Origin: Gemmataceae bacterium | GTDB taxonomy: Bacteria; Planctomycetota; Planctomycetia; Gemmatales; Gemmataceae | DNA: 64,000 nt | Assembly: GCA_901538445.1 (NCBI GenBank) | Contig: LR594585.1 | Location: 62,001-126,000, forward strand | Reading direction: 5' to 3' | Shown here: piece by piece, positions 15,444 through 26,008 of the stretch | Layout: each line of letters opens with the position of its first letter | Position numbering within the stretch: the first letter of the stretch is position 1 | Program-made: the position numbers and the translations under genes | Notes under the pieces: model-generated | Databases searched by the model: none | Seen by the model: only the letters and a program-made list of their open reading frames with translations | What the model was told of the DNA's origin: nothing

Positions 15444-16583
15444 TCACTCGGTGAACTCGCGGAACACGCGGTCGAACTCGCCGGAGATGCGGCGGAACAC
15501 CTCGAGCAGCGCCGGGTCGAAGTGGCCCGGCGACCCCTCGGTCATCGTCATCACCGACGTCGCGTGCGTGAGCCCCGGCTTGTACACCCGGCGGCTCCGC
15601 AGCGCGTCGTACACGTCGGCGATCGCGAGGAGCCGGGCCGACAGCGGGATCCGGTCCCCGGTCAGCCGGTCCGGGTACCCGGTCCCGTCCCACCGCTCAT
15701 GGTGGTGCCGCGCGATGTCGATGGCCATGTGGAGGAAGCTGGTCGCGAACGGGTACCGGCGGGCGACCTCGCGGAGCGTGTCGGCCCCGATGGTGGTGTG
15801 GGTCTGCATCACGGCCCGCTCCTGCGGGTCGAGCGGGCCGGGCTTGTTCAGGATGTTGTCGGGCAGCGCCGCCTTGCCGATGTCGTGGAGCGGGGCGCAG
15901 TCCTCCAGGGTGCGGATGAAGTTCGCGTCGAGGATCGGCGAGAACGCCGGGAGCGCCGCGGCCTCCTCGGCGAGCACCTTCGAGTACCGCTGGAGCCGCA
16001 TCAGGTGCATCCCGGTCTCGGCCGACCGGTGCTCGATCAGCTTGGCCAGGGCCAGCACCAGGCCGTTGCGGGCGCGGATCAGCTCGCCGTCGCGGGCGTC
16101 GAGCGCCTGCTCCAGCTCGGTGTTCACCTGGAGCAGCTCGCGGTTCAGCACGTCGGAGCGGTCCTGCGCGTCCTTGAGCCGGAGCGACGCCTTCACCCGG
16201 GCCCGGAGCTGCACCATGCTGAACGGCTTGGTCAGGAAGTCGTCGGCCCCGGCCAGCAGGATCCGCGACAGCTCGTCGCCGGTCGCGGTGCCGGAGAACA
16301 TCACCACCTTGAGGTGGGCCGTGAGCGGCCGCTGCCGGAGGATGCGGAGCACCTCCTCGCCGTTGAACCCCGGGAGGTCCACGTCGAGCAGCACGAGGTC
16401 GTAGGCGTTCTTCGCGGCGAGGGCGACCGCGTCCGGGCCGGTCCCGGCCTCGTCGCACGTGAACCCCTCGGTCAGCAGCGCGACGCGGCACAGGCGGCGG
16501 ATGTCGGGCTGGTCATCGACGATCAGCACGCGGGTGGCGGCGGCGTCGACCGGCGGGCGGGGGGTGGGGGCAACGGTAGGCAC
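15444..16583 (-). CDS. Response regulator with HD-GYP domain
   Basis: 379 residues. The receiver domain (about 18-135) has VLIVDDQPD with the acidic pair, phospho-acceptor Asp in LVLLDVDLPG (about 67), Thr/Ser in MFSGTA (about 95-100) and Lys in FLTKPF (about 116-121). A coiled linker (140-165) leads to the HD-GYP domain with HDIGKAALPDNIL near 242-254, HHHERWDGTGYP near 302-313 and VYDALRSRRVYK near 332-343. HD-GYP proteins hydrolyse cyclic di-GMP, and the HDxGK and HHExxDGxGYP residues are intact. No histidine kinase is adjacent. The annotated start is GTG, since no ATG lies before the receiver and no clear ribosome site is visible. Confidence 0.88.
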   Translation of the reverse strand: MPTVAPTPRPPVDAAATRVLIVDDQPDIRRLCRVALLTEGFTCDEAGTGPDAVALAAKNAYDLVLLDVDLPGFNGEEVLRILRQRPLTAHLKVVMFSGTATGDELSRILLAGADDFLTKPFSMVQLRARVKASLRLKDAQDRSDVLNRELLQVNTELEQALDARDGELIRARNGLVLALAKLIEHRSAETGMHLMRLQRYSKVLAEEAAALPAFSPILDANFIRTLEDCAPLHDIGKAALPDNILNKPGPLDPQERAVMQTHTTIGADTLREVARRYPFATSFLHMAIDIARHHHERWDGTGYPDRLTGDRIPLSARLLAIADVYDALRSRRVYKPGLTHATSVMTMTEGSPGHFDPALLEVFRRISGEFDRVFREFTE

Positions 16584-16764
16584 GGTTGGCAGTCCGGGAA
16601 GCGGCCGACCTGGGCGCTCGGGAAACGGGAGCGCTCCGCGCGGCCCCCGGGTCAGCGATCAGTGTAGCACACCCGGGCCGGGCGCGGGAAAAGCGATTCA
16701 CCGGAGTTGTTCTAGGGAAACGGGTTCCGAAATCAAACGAGCGGCACGCCGATCACTCGAACGA

Positions 16765-17454
16765 TTACCGCATTTTCGTCTGCTTCAGCAACTCGTCGAC
16801 CCACGCCCGCTGCGCGGCGGTCAGCGGCACCTCGGCCGGGGGCGCGCTCCGGTACTCGACGGCCGCGGCGAACCCGCCCAGGTCGTAGGCCCGCGCGAAC
16901 GCGGCCTGGAGGTCGAGCAGCGCGTCGCGGTCGTCGGCCGCCAGCGGGAGCTTGAACTTGGGGAGCCGCTTCTGGATGGTCGCGGTGTAGATCTCGTACC
17001 GGTCCGCGGCCCCGGACCGGGTCACCGACACCGCGTGGTCGAACTCCGGGAGCCCGTCGCGGGAGTACGTGAGCGTCGGCTTCCCCTGCATGACCAGGTC
17101 GACCTCGACCACCGCGGCCCGCTGCGCCACCGCCTCCTTCCGCTTCTCCAGGTACACGGCCCGGCCCGCGGGCGTGGTCTTGTTGGCCGGGCTCACCACC
17201 TCGAGGAGCGTGACGAGGCGGCTGTCGGTGCGGGTGCGGATCTCGATGAACTCCTCGGTGTACTCCTCGCGGAGGACGGACGTGAACAGCGGCATCTCGG
17301 ACACGTAGGTGCGGGAGCCGACGCGGGCGCGGTACCGGTCGACGAGGCCGGGGAGCAGCACCTGGTACAGGCACGCGAGCAGCTGGTGCTGGAACGCCGG
17401 CCACAGCTTGGGGTGTTCGAGGTAGGGGTCCATCCCCGGGAACGGACTGGGCAT
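16765..17454 (-). CDS. DUF4058 family protein
   Basis: 229 residues from the ATG of MPSPFPGMDPYLEHP, the diagnostic N-terminus of the family. Downstream come YVSEMPLFTSVL, FIEIRTRTDSRLVTLLEVVSPANKT (about 67-91) and VVEVDLVMQGKP (about 111-122). The E-V-x-S-P and E-x-D-L spacing resembles a nuclease-like (PD-(D/E)xK or Uma2-like) core, as generally noted for such cyanobacterial and planctomycete expansions, but no activity has been established. An in-frame N-terminal extension to 17562 is proline-rich and lacks a start signal. Confidence 0.85.
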   Translation of the reverse strand: MPSPFPGMDPYLEHPKLWPAFQHQLLACLYQVLLPGLVDRYRARVGSRTYVSEMPLFTSVLREEYTEEFIEIRTRTDSRLVTLLEVVSPANKTTPAGRAVYLEKRKEAVAQRAAVVEVDLVMQGKPTLTYSRDGLPEFDHAVSVTRSGAADRYEIYTATIQKRLPKFKLPLAADDRDALLDLQAAFARAYDLGGFAAAVEYRSAPPAEVPLTAAQRAWVDELLKQTKMR

Positions 17455-17789
17455 GGAAGGTGTCTCCGGCTCCCGGGCGCTCCCCGGCCCCGTGTCGGGC
17501 GGGGGCGGGCCGACGGAGGGAAGGGCGGCGGCGGCCCGGGGTGGCAATTCGCGTCCGCGCATTCTAACGGACGGCCCGCCCGCAAGGGAAGTGGGTGGCC
17601 GCGGAACCCCGCGCGAAGCTCCGGTGAAGCCGCCCGCTTCCGGGAACCTTCCCCCGCACTGCCCCGTCTCAAGGTGGCGGGGTAATTTTAACGCTTCTTC
17701 CGAATCTCACGTTGACACTCGCGAATCGTTGGACACAATCTGTTCGTACCAAAGTCAGTCTACGCGGATCGCACCCCGGAGTTCGCCTT
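17455..17789. other. Divergent promoter region
   Basis: 335 nt between DUF4058 and the surface-protein gene. Composition falls near 17680-17760, as expected for promoters. No RNA gene or repeat is recognised. Confidence 0.4.
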
Positions 17790-20700
17790 ATGTTCAGGAA
17801 GATCGCCCGCCTCTTCGCGAAGCGCGGAACTTCGTTCGCCCCCCCCGTCTGATCGTTCGCGGCTCCGCACGCTGCTCGGCGTAACGGCGCTGGAGGACCG
17901 CACCGTGCCCGCGGCGATCCCGCTGACCGGCCCGAACGGCGGGAACTGGGTGCTGATCGACACCCTCTCCGTCTCCACCCGCACCAATCAAACCGTCGCC
18001 ACCGGCGTGCAGTCGAACGTGGTGCTGGACGCGGGCACGACCTACCTTGCGGTGGCAACGGGCACGGCCCGCATCGCCAACGATTCGACGGGCTTCACCG
18101 ACGCCGAGTTCATCCGGTACAACAAGAGCACCGGCCCGCAGGACGGCTCCAGCCCCGGGTATGCCTGGAATAACCACGGCGTCCGCCTCGACGGCGTGGA
18201 CGGCGGCACCACGACCGGCAACTTCTGGGGCACCTACCAGAGCGACCACCAGTACGTCCGCGAGGTGACTGGCCAGGGCACGCTCCTCCGCGGGTGGTAC
18301 AGCGACATCCCGGGGTACTACGGCGACAACTCCGGCACCCTCACTGTGGACATCTACGCCGAAGTGCCGGCCGTCACCGCCGTCGACGACACCGTCTCGA
18401 CGCACGGTCTGGACCCGGTACAAATTGCGGTGCTGGCGAATGACACCGACTCGGCGAACTCCCTGCTCACCGTCACGAGTTGGACACAGCCAGCGGCTGG
18501 CAACCTGACCTTCGACCCGGTCACGCAGACGTTCACCTACACCCCGGGAAGCCGGCTAGCCTCGGCCAAGGACTCGTTCACGTACACGGTGTCCAACGGC
18601 TTCGGCGGTACGGCATCGGCGACGGCGACGATCAACCGCGTGTTTTGGGTCTCGCCGACCGGCGGGGACTGGTCCGACCCCGGGAACTGGAACGCGGGCC
18701 TGCTGCCGACCGCCGAGGACGACGTGTCGATCACGCTCCCCTCGACGGAGACGGTGTTGATCCCGACCGGGTTCGCGGCCGAGGTTCACGGCTTGACCAG
18801 CACGGCTCGCTTCCAGGTGGCGGGCGAGTTGTCGCTGTTCGGGATGTCGGCACTGAGCGGCACGTTTGACGTGGAAGGCTCGGTGAACGTGGCAGTGCCG
18901 GACGTGGTGCCCGCAGTGGCTCCAGGCGACGAACTGTCGCTGCTGCCGCACCTCGGAACGGCCGGCGGCCTGCTCCTCACCGGCGGCGGCACGATCAGCG
19001 GCACGCTCACGACGCAACCCACCTCGCAAACGACGATCGGGGCCGGCACGGTCCGCATCACCGGCGCGGGCTCCCTCGACGGCGACGGCTGGGTGTCGGT
19101 GACGGGCGGGGCGTCGAAGCTGTCCTTCGACGGCAACGCGGCCACCCTGGCGCGGCTCTACGCCGGCGGCGACTCCAAGGTCGGTGGTTCGGCAGATCTA
19201 ACCGTCACGGCGCTCATCGCACAGCAGGCGAGGTTCTCGGGGACTGTGGGTTCCACCCTCACCGTGACCGCGTCCGCCAACCTCGCTGCCCCTCCCGGTG
19301 CGGCAACGATTTTTCACACCCGCAACGTCATGGCAGAGCCCGACGTGGACTTCATGATCGATGGCAACCTGCAACTCAAGGGGAAGCAGACAACAGAATA
19401 CAGAGGGACCACGAACTGGACGAAGGGAAACATCTCCATCACCGGTCAGAGCCGGATAGACAACCGGGGCAAGTTCCAGATTTCCGGGAATAACAAGGTC
19501 AGGGGCGGGGTGCGCACGGACGGAACGCCTGACGGAACTTTCGAGAACAACGGCAATATTACTCTGGCATTAGCCGCCGGGATCGTTCGATTCGAGAATA
19601 TTGATTTCATCAATCAAGCAGACAGCAGGGTAGAGATCGAGCCTCTGGAGGCACCGGCTTTGCCGTATGGTCTCATCTTTTCGGGCGGAACTGGTACCCA
19701 GCGGGGATTTATCGATTTGGGAGAAGAGGATCTCACGGGGCAAGCTGCTAAAGTTATGTTTGCCGACGGAACTCGCCAGACAGCATACACCGGGAGCGAA
19801 TTCAGAACGCACCTCGTCATCGAGGACAACTCGACTCTGACAATTCCACTTGGTGAGAGCACCATGGTCAAGGAACTTGAGCTCTCAAGCAGTGTACCTT
19901 TATCCGCAGCCATCAGCGGTGGTGGCACCCTGGAAGTGTATAGTGAGTTCGAATGGAAGTCGGGCATGGTCAGCGATGTCGCCGTACTGATCTCATCTCA
20001 ACCTGTTGCATTTCAACCGCTCCCTGCGATCTTGAACGTGCGCCGGAGCAACATCCAGGGGGCATCTCGCACACTCTCCGGCGGGGCCGTGAAGATCTTG
20101 GGCACCGCCGAGGTCAGGGCCGACTGGAACATCATCAACGGTGGGCGGATTCTCGTCGATGGAACGAACAACACCGAAGAACTGCGTGCTGGAGTCCTTG
20201 AGGTAACTAATGCCTCGATCAAGACTGAGGCCCAGTCGCCGGGCCTCCCGCTTTGGGTCAGGAACCACGGCAATCTCTCAGTCAGGAGTGACGTTGACGC
20301 CAATAACAATCCGACCGGCTCGATTGAATTACCCGTGGTCGTGGATGGTGGCACTCTGACGAGTCGCAGTTTCGCCCTCCAAGCCGGCTTACTCCAGCGT
20401 GGACAGTCCACCACGACAATTTCGGGCGAACACAACTTGATCAACGGAAAAGCTCCGACAAACGAAGGGCCAACATCCAATCTTCACACGGAGTCGGTGT
20501 ACATTGCCGGTGGTGCGCTCCTCGTCATCAGTCGAGCTAGACTCGCGACCGACGGAGACATCATCATTAAGCCGACAGCTATACTCAGTGCCAGCGGAAC
20601 CATTCAGACCGGGACGAAGCAAGAGTGCTTCGTCGTGGTGGAAGGTACGCTACGGCTTTCCCCGCCTGGCACCCCGACCGAGGATGCGAGCACCAAAACT

Positions 20701-21019
20701 CTCAACATTCGGGGGAGTTTGTCCCTCGGCGCAACAAGTACGACCCGGATCCGTGTCCTGGATAACGCGAGTGATGACATCCTCGCTACCAAGGCGATCT
20801 CACTCGGAGGCAACCTCGAGGTTGTGAACGAGAACAACATTCAAAATCAATCTTGGACGATCCTCGTAGCCGGAATCGATCTGAAACCAGATCCAAACGC
20901 CCCCCCCACCCCTCAAGTTAATCGGCGAGTTCACCAGCGTGTCGAACGGTTTCACAACTGTCAAACGGCCGCGACCTGGTCCGTCCGATACACTGAAACT
21001 GAAAACGGGGAACGGCTGA
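17790..21019 (+). CDS. Large surface protein with two C8-tract frameshifts
   Basis: The start is ATG 17790, 10 nt after GGAG. The true N-terminus MFRKIARLFAKRG joins RTLLGVTALEDRTVPA only if the C8 tract at 17839-17846 is read as C7. The LEDRTVPA signature marks planctomycete exported giant proteins. The main frame (about 17850-20900) encodes a secreted N-terminal part, a cadherin/VCBS-like beta domain (AVDDTVSTHGLDPVQIAVLA near 175-260) and long beta-helix-like repeats starting with GDWSDPGNWNAGLLPTAEDD. At a second C8 tract (20900-20907) one base less again gives a convincing end, LIGEFTSVSNGFTTVKRP, with stop at 21017-21019. The unshifted frame instead runs into the next gene. Total is about 1075 residues. 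The second half is less GC-rich than its neighbours. Confidence 0.75.
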
Positions 21020-21091
21020 TTGGGAGTAATCCGTCAGGCAGCGGTCGGGCTCTGTTCTTGACCCTTTACCCACAGACCCGGAGGTCGGCCC

Positions 21092-22567
21092 GTGGACCGT
21101 CGCCAGTTCCTCGCCGCGTCGGCCGCGACCACCGCGATCGCCGTCCCCGCGGCCGCGCTCCCGCCGAAGTCGAGGCCGGGGTTCCCGTCCCCGGCCGAGG
21201 CCATGAAGGCGAAGCCAGAGCAGTACGTCTTCGTTGCCTGTAGCTTCGGAGGGATCGACATCTGGGAGCCCGACTTCCTGGCCTCGGTGGACGTCAACCC
21301 GGAGTCCCCCAACTACTCGAAGGTCGTCGGTCGCACCGCCATGCCGATCGTCGGCGACGAGGTGTTCTGGTTCGGGTGGAACGTCTGCTCGTCGTCGCAC
21401 AAGACGCCCTCAAACCGGATGTACGTACTCCTCCCGGGCCTGCGGTCCGGCCGCATCAACGTGGTGAACGTGGAGGTGCCGGAGCGGCTGTGGATGCACA
21501 AGACGATCGAGCCGACGACGATCCTCGATGAGACGGGGTGTACGGTGCCCTGTGCTGTCCGCCCGCTACCGAACGGCGACATCCTGGTTTCGACGCTCGC
21601 CGGCCAGTCGTCCTTCGACACCCGGACCCTCCCGAAGGGACCGGGGCTGTTCCTCCTCGACGCGGACTTCAAGGTCAAGAAACGGTGGGATCGGGCGGAC
21701 CCGCACCATTGCATGGACTTCTGGTATCAAACCGGGCCCAAGCAGCCCGTCCTGGTGTCCACCCCGTTCGCCGGCCCGCGGACGCTCATGAAGGGGTTTG
21801 ACCCGCGGGCGCTCGAAGGTAAGAACGGGTTCGGCCGGTACGGAGCAGGCGTGTATGTCTGGAATTGGAACGACCCGTCTGACGAGCCTCGCTACATCTC
21901 ATTCAAGGACAACGGGCACGGACCCCTCCCGGTCCGGTTCCTGCACAACCCCACGCTCCGTCAGGCGTACGTAGCCGCGGTCATCAGCGGCACAGTGTGG
22001 CTCATCGTGGACGGGTCCAGGGAGCGGCCAGACACCCCGTTCCTCTTCAACCATTATGCGGCGCTTAAGGTCATCGAGGTCGAGCCGGTGAAGGTGGATG
22101 GGAAGGACATCCGGGCAATGACGACCGATCTGGTCATCTCGATGGACGACAAGTTCTTGTACCTGTCGAACTGGCTCCACGGCGACGTCCGCCAGTATGA
22201 CATCACAGATCGCGGGAAGCCCAAGCTGACCGGGCAGATCTTCCTCGCCGGGCTGCTCGGCAAGGGCGTGAAGCACGGCGACAAGAAGCTGTGGGGCGGC
22301 CCTCAGTCGCTGCAACTGTCCCTCGACGGGAAGCGGCTGTACGTGACCAGCTCGTTCTTCACCGGCTGGGACAACCAGTTCTACCCCGAGATGGCCGAGC
22401 GGGGATCGTGGATGGTGCAACTCGACTGCGACACCCAGAAGGGCGGGCTCACCCTCAACGAGAAGTTTTTCGTCCACTTCGGCCGAGAGTTCGGGGGCAC
22501 CCACCCGAGCCGGGCGCGCGCGATGCACCTGGACACCGGCGACTGCACGAGCGACATCTTCGTGTGA
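21092..22567 (+). CDS. Selenium-binding protein / methanethiol oxidase family (SBP56)
   Basis: 491 residues with GTG start 6 nt after GGAGGT. An RR-x-F-L signal (MDRRQFLAASAATTAIAVP) suggests Tat export. The beta-propeller family is shown by GWNVCSSSHKTPSNRMYVLLPG (about 100-121), where animal and bacterial homologues have CSSC, and by NWLHGDVRQYDI (about 364-375) and GGPQSLQLSLDGKRLYVTSS near 406-425. Bacterial members oxidise methanethiol with a bound copper. The second Cys of CSSC is Ser here, as in some bacterial proteins, so selenium binding is less likely. A hairpin (22593-22613) follows. Confidence 0.87.
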   Translation: MDRRQFLAASAATTAIAVPAAALPPKSRPGFPSPAEAMKAKPEQYVFVACSFGGIDIWEPDFLASVDVNPESPNYSKVVGRTAMPIVGDEVFWFGWNVCSSSHKTPSNRMYVLLPGLRSGRINVVNVEVPERLWMHKTIEPTTILDETGCTVPCAVRPLPNGDILVSTLAGQSSFDTRTLPKGPGLFLLDADFKVKKRWDRADPHHCMDFWYQTGPKQPVLVSTPFAGPRTLMKGFDPRALEGKNGFGRYGAGVYVWNWNDPSDEPRYISFKDNGHGPLPVRFLHNPTLRQAYVAAVISGTVWLIVDGSRERPDTPFLFNHYAALKVIEVEPVKVDGKDIRAMTTDLVISMDDKFLYLSNWLHGDVRQYDITDRGKPKLTGQIFLAGLLGKGVKHGDKKLWGGPQSLQLSLDGKRLYVTSSFFTGWDNQFYPEMAERGSWMVQLDCDTQKGGLTLNEKFFVHFGREFGGTHPSRARAMHLDTGDCTSDIFV

Positions 22568-22592
22568 CCCCTCCGCGTTCGGCACCTCCTGC

Positions 22593-22613
22593 GCCCGCCG
22601 CTCTGCGGCGGGC
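22593..22613 (+). terminator. Possible terminator hairpin after the SBP56 gene
   Basis: GCCCGCCG and CGGCGGGC form an 8-bp stem with loop CTCTG, 25 nt after the stop. There is no U-tract, so it is weak evidence. Confidence 0.35.
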
Positions 22614-22703
22614 GATCGGCGTTGCACTCACCGACCCGCGACGTATCATGAGAGTCTGGTCCGCCCTGCGCGCTCCCACCCCCTTGTGGCAAAGGCTCCT
22701 TTG

Positions 22704-24656
22704 ATGGCCAAGACCCTTCACCGCCAAGCCGCCGACGCCGACTCGCACGCCACCTGGAAGCTGCACGACGCCTTCGAAACCTACGGCATCAAGAACTGGG
22801 GCAAGGGGTACTTCGGCATCAACAAGAGCGGGCACGTCACCGTCCACCCGGACAAGGCCCCCGACCGGTCCATCGACCTCAAGGACCTCGTCGATCAGAT
22901 CCGCACCCGCGGGGTCCAGCCCCCGCTGCTCCTGCGCTTCAGCGGCATCCTCGAGCACCGCATCGGCGAGATCGCCGGCGCGTTCCACAAGTCGATGACC
23001 GAGTACGGGTACACCGGCAACTACCACTGCGTGTACCCGATCAAGGTGAACCAGCAGCGGCACGTCGTCGAGGAGGTGCTCGAGTACGGCAAGAAGCACA
23101 ACTTCGGCCTCGAGGCCGGCAGCAAGCCGGAGCTGCTCGCGGTGCTGGCGCTCACCAACGGCACCGGCGAGACCCCGATCATCTGCAACGGGTTCAAGGA
23201 CGACGAGTTCATCAAGATGGTGGTGTTCGCCAAGAAGATCGGCAAGAACATCATCCCGGTGGTCGAGAAGTTCACCGAGCTGGAACTGCTCGTGAAGTAC
23301 ATGGAGGAGCTGGGGGTCCGCCAGCCGATCGGGGTGCGGGTGAAGCTCGCGAGCCGCGGGAGCGGCCGGTGGCGCGGGTCGGCGGGCTACCGGTCCAAGT
23401 TCGGGCTCACGCTCACCGAGGTGCTCGAGGCGCACAAGTTCCTGGAGAGCAAGGGGCTCGGCGACTGCCTCCAGATGACGCACTTCCACATGGGCTCGCA
23501 GGTGTCCGACATCCGCAAGGTGAAGGACGCGCTGACCGAGGCCGGCCGGGTGTTCGTAGAGCTGTACCGGCTCGGCGCGAACCTCAAGTACATCGACGTC
23601 GGCGGCGGCCTGGGCATCGACTACGACGGCTCGCAGACCGCGTTCGAGAGCAGCACCAACTACACGCTGCAGGAGTACGCCAACGACGTCGTGTACCGCA
23701 TCAAGCAGGTGTGCGACGAGGCCGGGGTCCCGCACCCGGCGATCATCTCCGAGAGCGGCCGGGCCACCGTCGCGTACCACTCGGTCCTGGTGTTCGACGT
23801 GCTGGGCACGTCCGACTTCGACGGCTGCACCGCCCCGGAGAGCCTGCCCGACGACGCCCCGGAGCCGGTCCGCGAGCTGTTCAGCAACTTCAAGGAGCTG
23901 AACAAGAAGAACTTTCTGGAGGTGTACCACGACGCGGTCGAGCAGATGGAGAAGACGCTCACCCTGTTCAACCTGGGGCACCTGAGCATCGAGCTGCGGG
24001 CGCTGGCCGAGCGGCTGTTCTGGGCGTTCGGCCGCAAGCTCCAGCGGATGGTCCGCGACATGGACTACGTCCCCGAGGAGCTGAGCGGGCTCGACGCGAT
24101 GCTCTCCGACACCTACTTCTGCAACTTCTCGCTGTTCCAGAGCATGCCCGACTCGTGGGCCATCAAGCAGCTCTTCCCGCTCATGCCGATCCACCGGCTC
24201 ACCGAGGCCCCGACCCGGCGGGCGGTGCTGGGCGACATCACCTGCGACTCCGACGGCAAGGTGGACCAGTTCATCGACCTGCGGGACGTGCGGAACACGC
24301 TCGAGTTGCACCCGTACAACGGGACCGAGCCGTACTACATCGGCGGGTTCCTGCTCGGCGCGTACCAGGAGATCCTGGGCGACCTGCACAACCTGTTCGG
24401 CGACACGAACGCGGTCCACGTCACCCTGGAGGACGACGGCACCCCGTCGATCGACTCGGTGGTGAAGGGGGACACGGTCACCGAGGTTCTGAACTACGTG
24501 CAGTACAGCGCCGAGAAGCTGACCGACCGGATGCGGAAGGACGTGGAGAAGGCGGTGCGGCACGGGAAGATCACCGCCGCCGAGGCCAAGCACTTCCTGA
24601 AGTTCTACGAGACCGGCCTGGAGGGCTACACGTACCTCGAAGAGCCCAGCGCGTGA
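22704..24656 (+). CDS. speA: Biosynthetic arginine decarboxylase
   Basis: 650 residues, the expected length for the PLP-dependent fold-III enzyme that converts arginine to agmatine, the first step to putrescine and spermidine. The PLP lysine is in YPIKVNQQRH (about 112-121). Other hallmarks are LEAGSKPELLA (about 137-147), HMGSQVSDI (about 264-272), VGGGLGIDYDGS near 300-311, SESGRA near 349-354 and the C-terminal GAYQEILGDLHNLFGD (about 556-571). ATG 22704 is chosen over the GTG six codons upstream because of alignment with the usual N-terminus. It stands alone in its transcription unit; no agmatinase or agmatine deiminase is nearby. Confidence 0.95.
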   Translation: MAKTLHRQAADADSHATWKLHDAFETYGIKNWGKGYFGINKSGHVTVHPDKAPDRSIDLKDLVDQIRTRGVQPPLLLRFSGILEHRIGEIAGAFHKSMTEYGYTGNYHCVYPIKVNQQRHVVEEVLEYGKKHNFGLEAGSKPELLAVLALTNGTGETPIICNGFKDDEFIKMVVFAKKIGKNIIPVVEKFTELELLVKYMEELGVRQPIGVRVKLASRGSGRWRGSAGYRSKFGLTLTEVLEAHKFLESKGLGDCLQMTHFHMGSQVSDIRKVKDALTEAGRVFVELYRLGANLKYIDVGGGLGIDYDGSQTAFESSTNYTLQEYANDVVYRIKQVCDEAGVPHPAIISESGRATVAYHSVLVFDVLGTSDFDGCTAPESLPDDAPEPVRELFSNFKELNKKNFLEVYHDAVEQMEKTLTLFNLGHLSIELRALAERLFWAFGRKLQRMVRDMDYVPEELSGLDAMLSDTYFCNFSLFQSMPDSWAIKQLFPLMPIHRLTEAPTRRAVLGDITCDSDGKVDQFIDLRDVRNTLELHPYNGTEPYYIGGFLLGAYQEILGDLHNLFGDTNAVHVTLEDDGTPSIDSVVKGDTVTEVLNYVQYSAEKLTDRMRKDVEKAVRHGKITAAEAKHFLKFYETGLEGYTYLEEPSA

Positions 24657-24754
24657 CCGCCGAACCTTCTCGATGGGGTTGCAACAGGCTATGCTTGTCG
24701 GGAGGAGTCGCGCACCAACTCGTGGCGACCCCGGACCACCACACGGGGGGAGTG

Positions 24755-25561
24755 ATGGAATTTCCTAGCTTCACATCTCCCCCCGTCGTCGAACTAGTTC
24801 TCGGGGTCCAATTCGCCCCGCTCCCCAACCTAACGACCGGCCACTACGGTCTGTTCTGGCAGTCCTTGGGGGACGAATGGACCGGCCCGGCCGACGCCCT
24901 CCCGATCGAGGACCAGTTCGAATTGTTCGACCCAGCCCCGTGGTCCAACCCCGGTGCGTTCTCCATCCGCCTGCAACCGGTCCGACTGCCGGGTCGGTTC
25001 ACTCTTGAGCACCGCGACCAGCAGCAAATGCTGCAACTACAGCAGACCCGATTTCATCTCAACTGGCGGAAACGGAACGGTTTCTACCCGAGTTACCGTA
25101 GTTTGATCTCGCAATTTGAGGACACGTACGCGCGGTTCACGGACTTCGCGGACCGATCTGGAATCGGGAAGTTGACACCCAATCAGTGGGAATTGACCTA
25201 CGTCGATGCGTTCCCACAGGGCGAATACTGGAACACCCTGGACGACTGGTCGAGTTTCCTTCCCGGGTTGTTCGGGACCCTCCGACCGGCCGACGGACTC
25301 GCACTTGAACGGCGATCGGCCGAGTGGAGTTTTGAGATCGTCCCTCGACTGGGCCGGCTGCACGTCACGGCCCAGACCGGCCGAACCTCCGATGGCGACA
25401 GACAATCACTCCTGTTGCAGATGACGGCCCGCGGTCCGATCGGCCGCGGCGGTGTAGAATCGTTAAGAGGAGGCTTGGACGTCGGCCACAAGGTCGCGGT
25501 GCAAACGTTCTTGCGGGTCACGTCCGACGAGATCAAGGCGCGTTGGGGGCAGAAGTCATGA
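24755..25561 (+). CDS. TIGR04255 family protein (uncharacterised)
   Basis: 268 residues. The ATG follows GGGGGGAGTG directly. The N-terminus SPPVVELVLGVQFAPLPN (about 7-24), the HYGLFW segment, LQLQQTRFHLNWRK near 92-105 and NQWELTYVDAFP near 149-160 are typical of the sporadically distributed TIGR04255 family, whose function is unknown. It is the first gene of a tight three-gene unit: its stop overlaps the next start (ATGA at 25558-25561). Base composition is lower in GC than in the neighbouring speA, consistent with lateral acquisition. No membrane segment or signal peptide is visible, so it is probably cytosolic. Confidence 0.82.
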   Translation: MEFPSFTSPPVVELVLGVQFAPLPNLTTGHYGLFWQSLGDEWTGPADALPIEDQFELFDPAPWSNPGAFSIRLQPVRLPGRFTLEHRDQQQMLQLQQTRFHLNWRKRNGFYPSYRSLISQFEDTYARFTDFADRSGIGKLTPNQWELTYVDAFPQGEYWNTLDDWSSFLPGLFGTLRPADGLALERRSAEWSFEIVPRLGRLHVTAQTGRTSDGDRQSLLLQMTARGPIGRGGVESLRGGLDVGHKVAVQTFLRVTSDEIKARWGQKS

Positions 25562-25983
25562 GCGCAACGGTTTCCGGTCTGGGGGCAACGGCTTTCACCC
25601 GGCTCGACGCGTACCCCACCCGGGCGCTCGACTCGAGCAGCCTTACGGCGGTTGACCACTCCGTCCCGCTGCTCCCGACGTGGGGTAAGCTGATCGACTC
25701 GGTGCTGGACATCCATAACCTCAGGGACAACTGGGACGGTGAGGGGTCGGAGGCCCCCTCACCCGGTGCGGTGGACGGCGCGTTGCTCCTGGCGATGGCC
25801 CTTCGCGACCGGCAGGAGCGCCCGGCAGATCGTGTCGTCCCGAGCGTGAACGGCACCGTCTACTTCGAGTGGCACCTCCCGGACGCCTACCGCGAGATCG
25901 AAGTGACCGGTCCGAGCCGGGCCGAGGTCCGCATCGTTCACAAGGGGTCGGACGCAGTCGAGACCTTCGTCATCGGACTGTGA
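25558..25983 (+). CDS. Uncharacterised protein, second gene of the TIGR04255 module
   Basis: 141 residues. The start is the ATG overlapping the preceding stop. The motif LRDNWDGEGSEAPSPGAV near 61-78 and the later PSVNGTVYFEWHLPDAYREIEV near 98-119 resemble small proteins often seen beside TIGR04255 genes, with a helix carrying NWDG followed by an all-beta part (one strand turning on EW, another on EIEV). No catalytic residues can be argued. The overlap implies translational coupling, so it probably works with its neighbour in one complex. Function unknown. Confidence 0.7.
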   Translation: MSATVSGLGATAFTRLDAYPTRALDSSSLTAVDHSVPLLPTWGKLIDSVLDIHNLRDNWDGEGSEAPSPGAVDGALLLAMALRDRQERPADRVVPSVNGTVYFEWHLPDAYREIEVTGPSRAEVRIVHKGSDAVETFVIGL

Positions 25984-26008
25984 ACCCAGACGCCGGTGAG
26001 TCTCGCCC

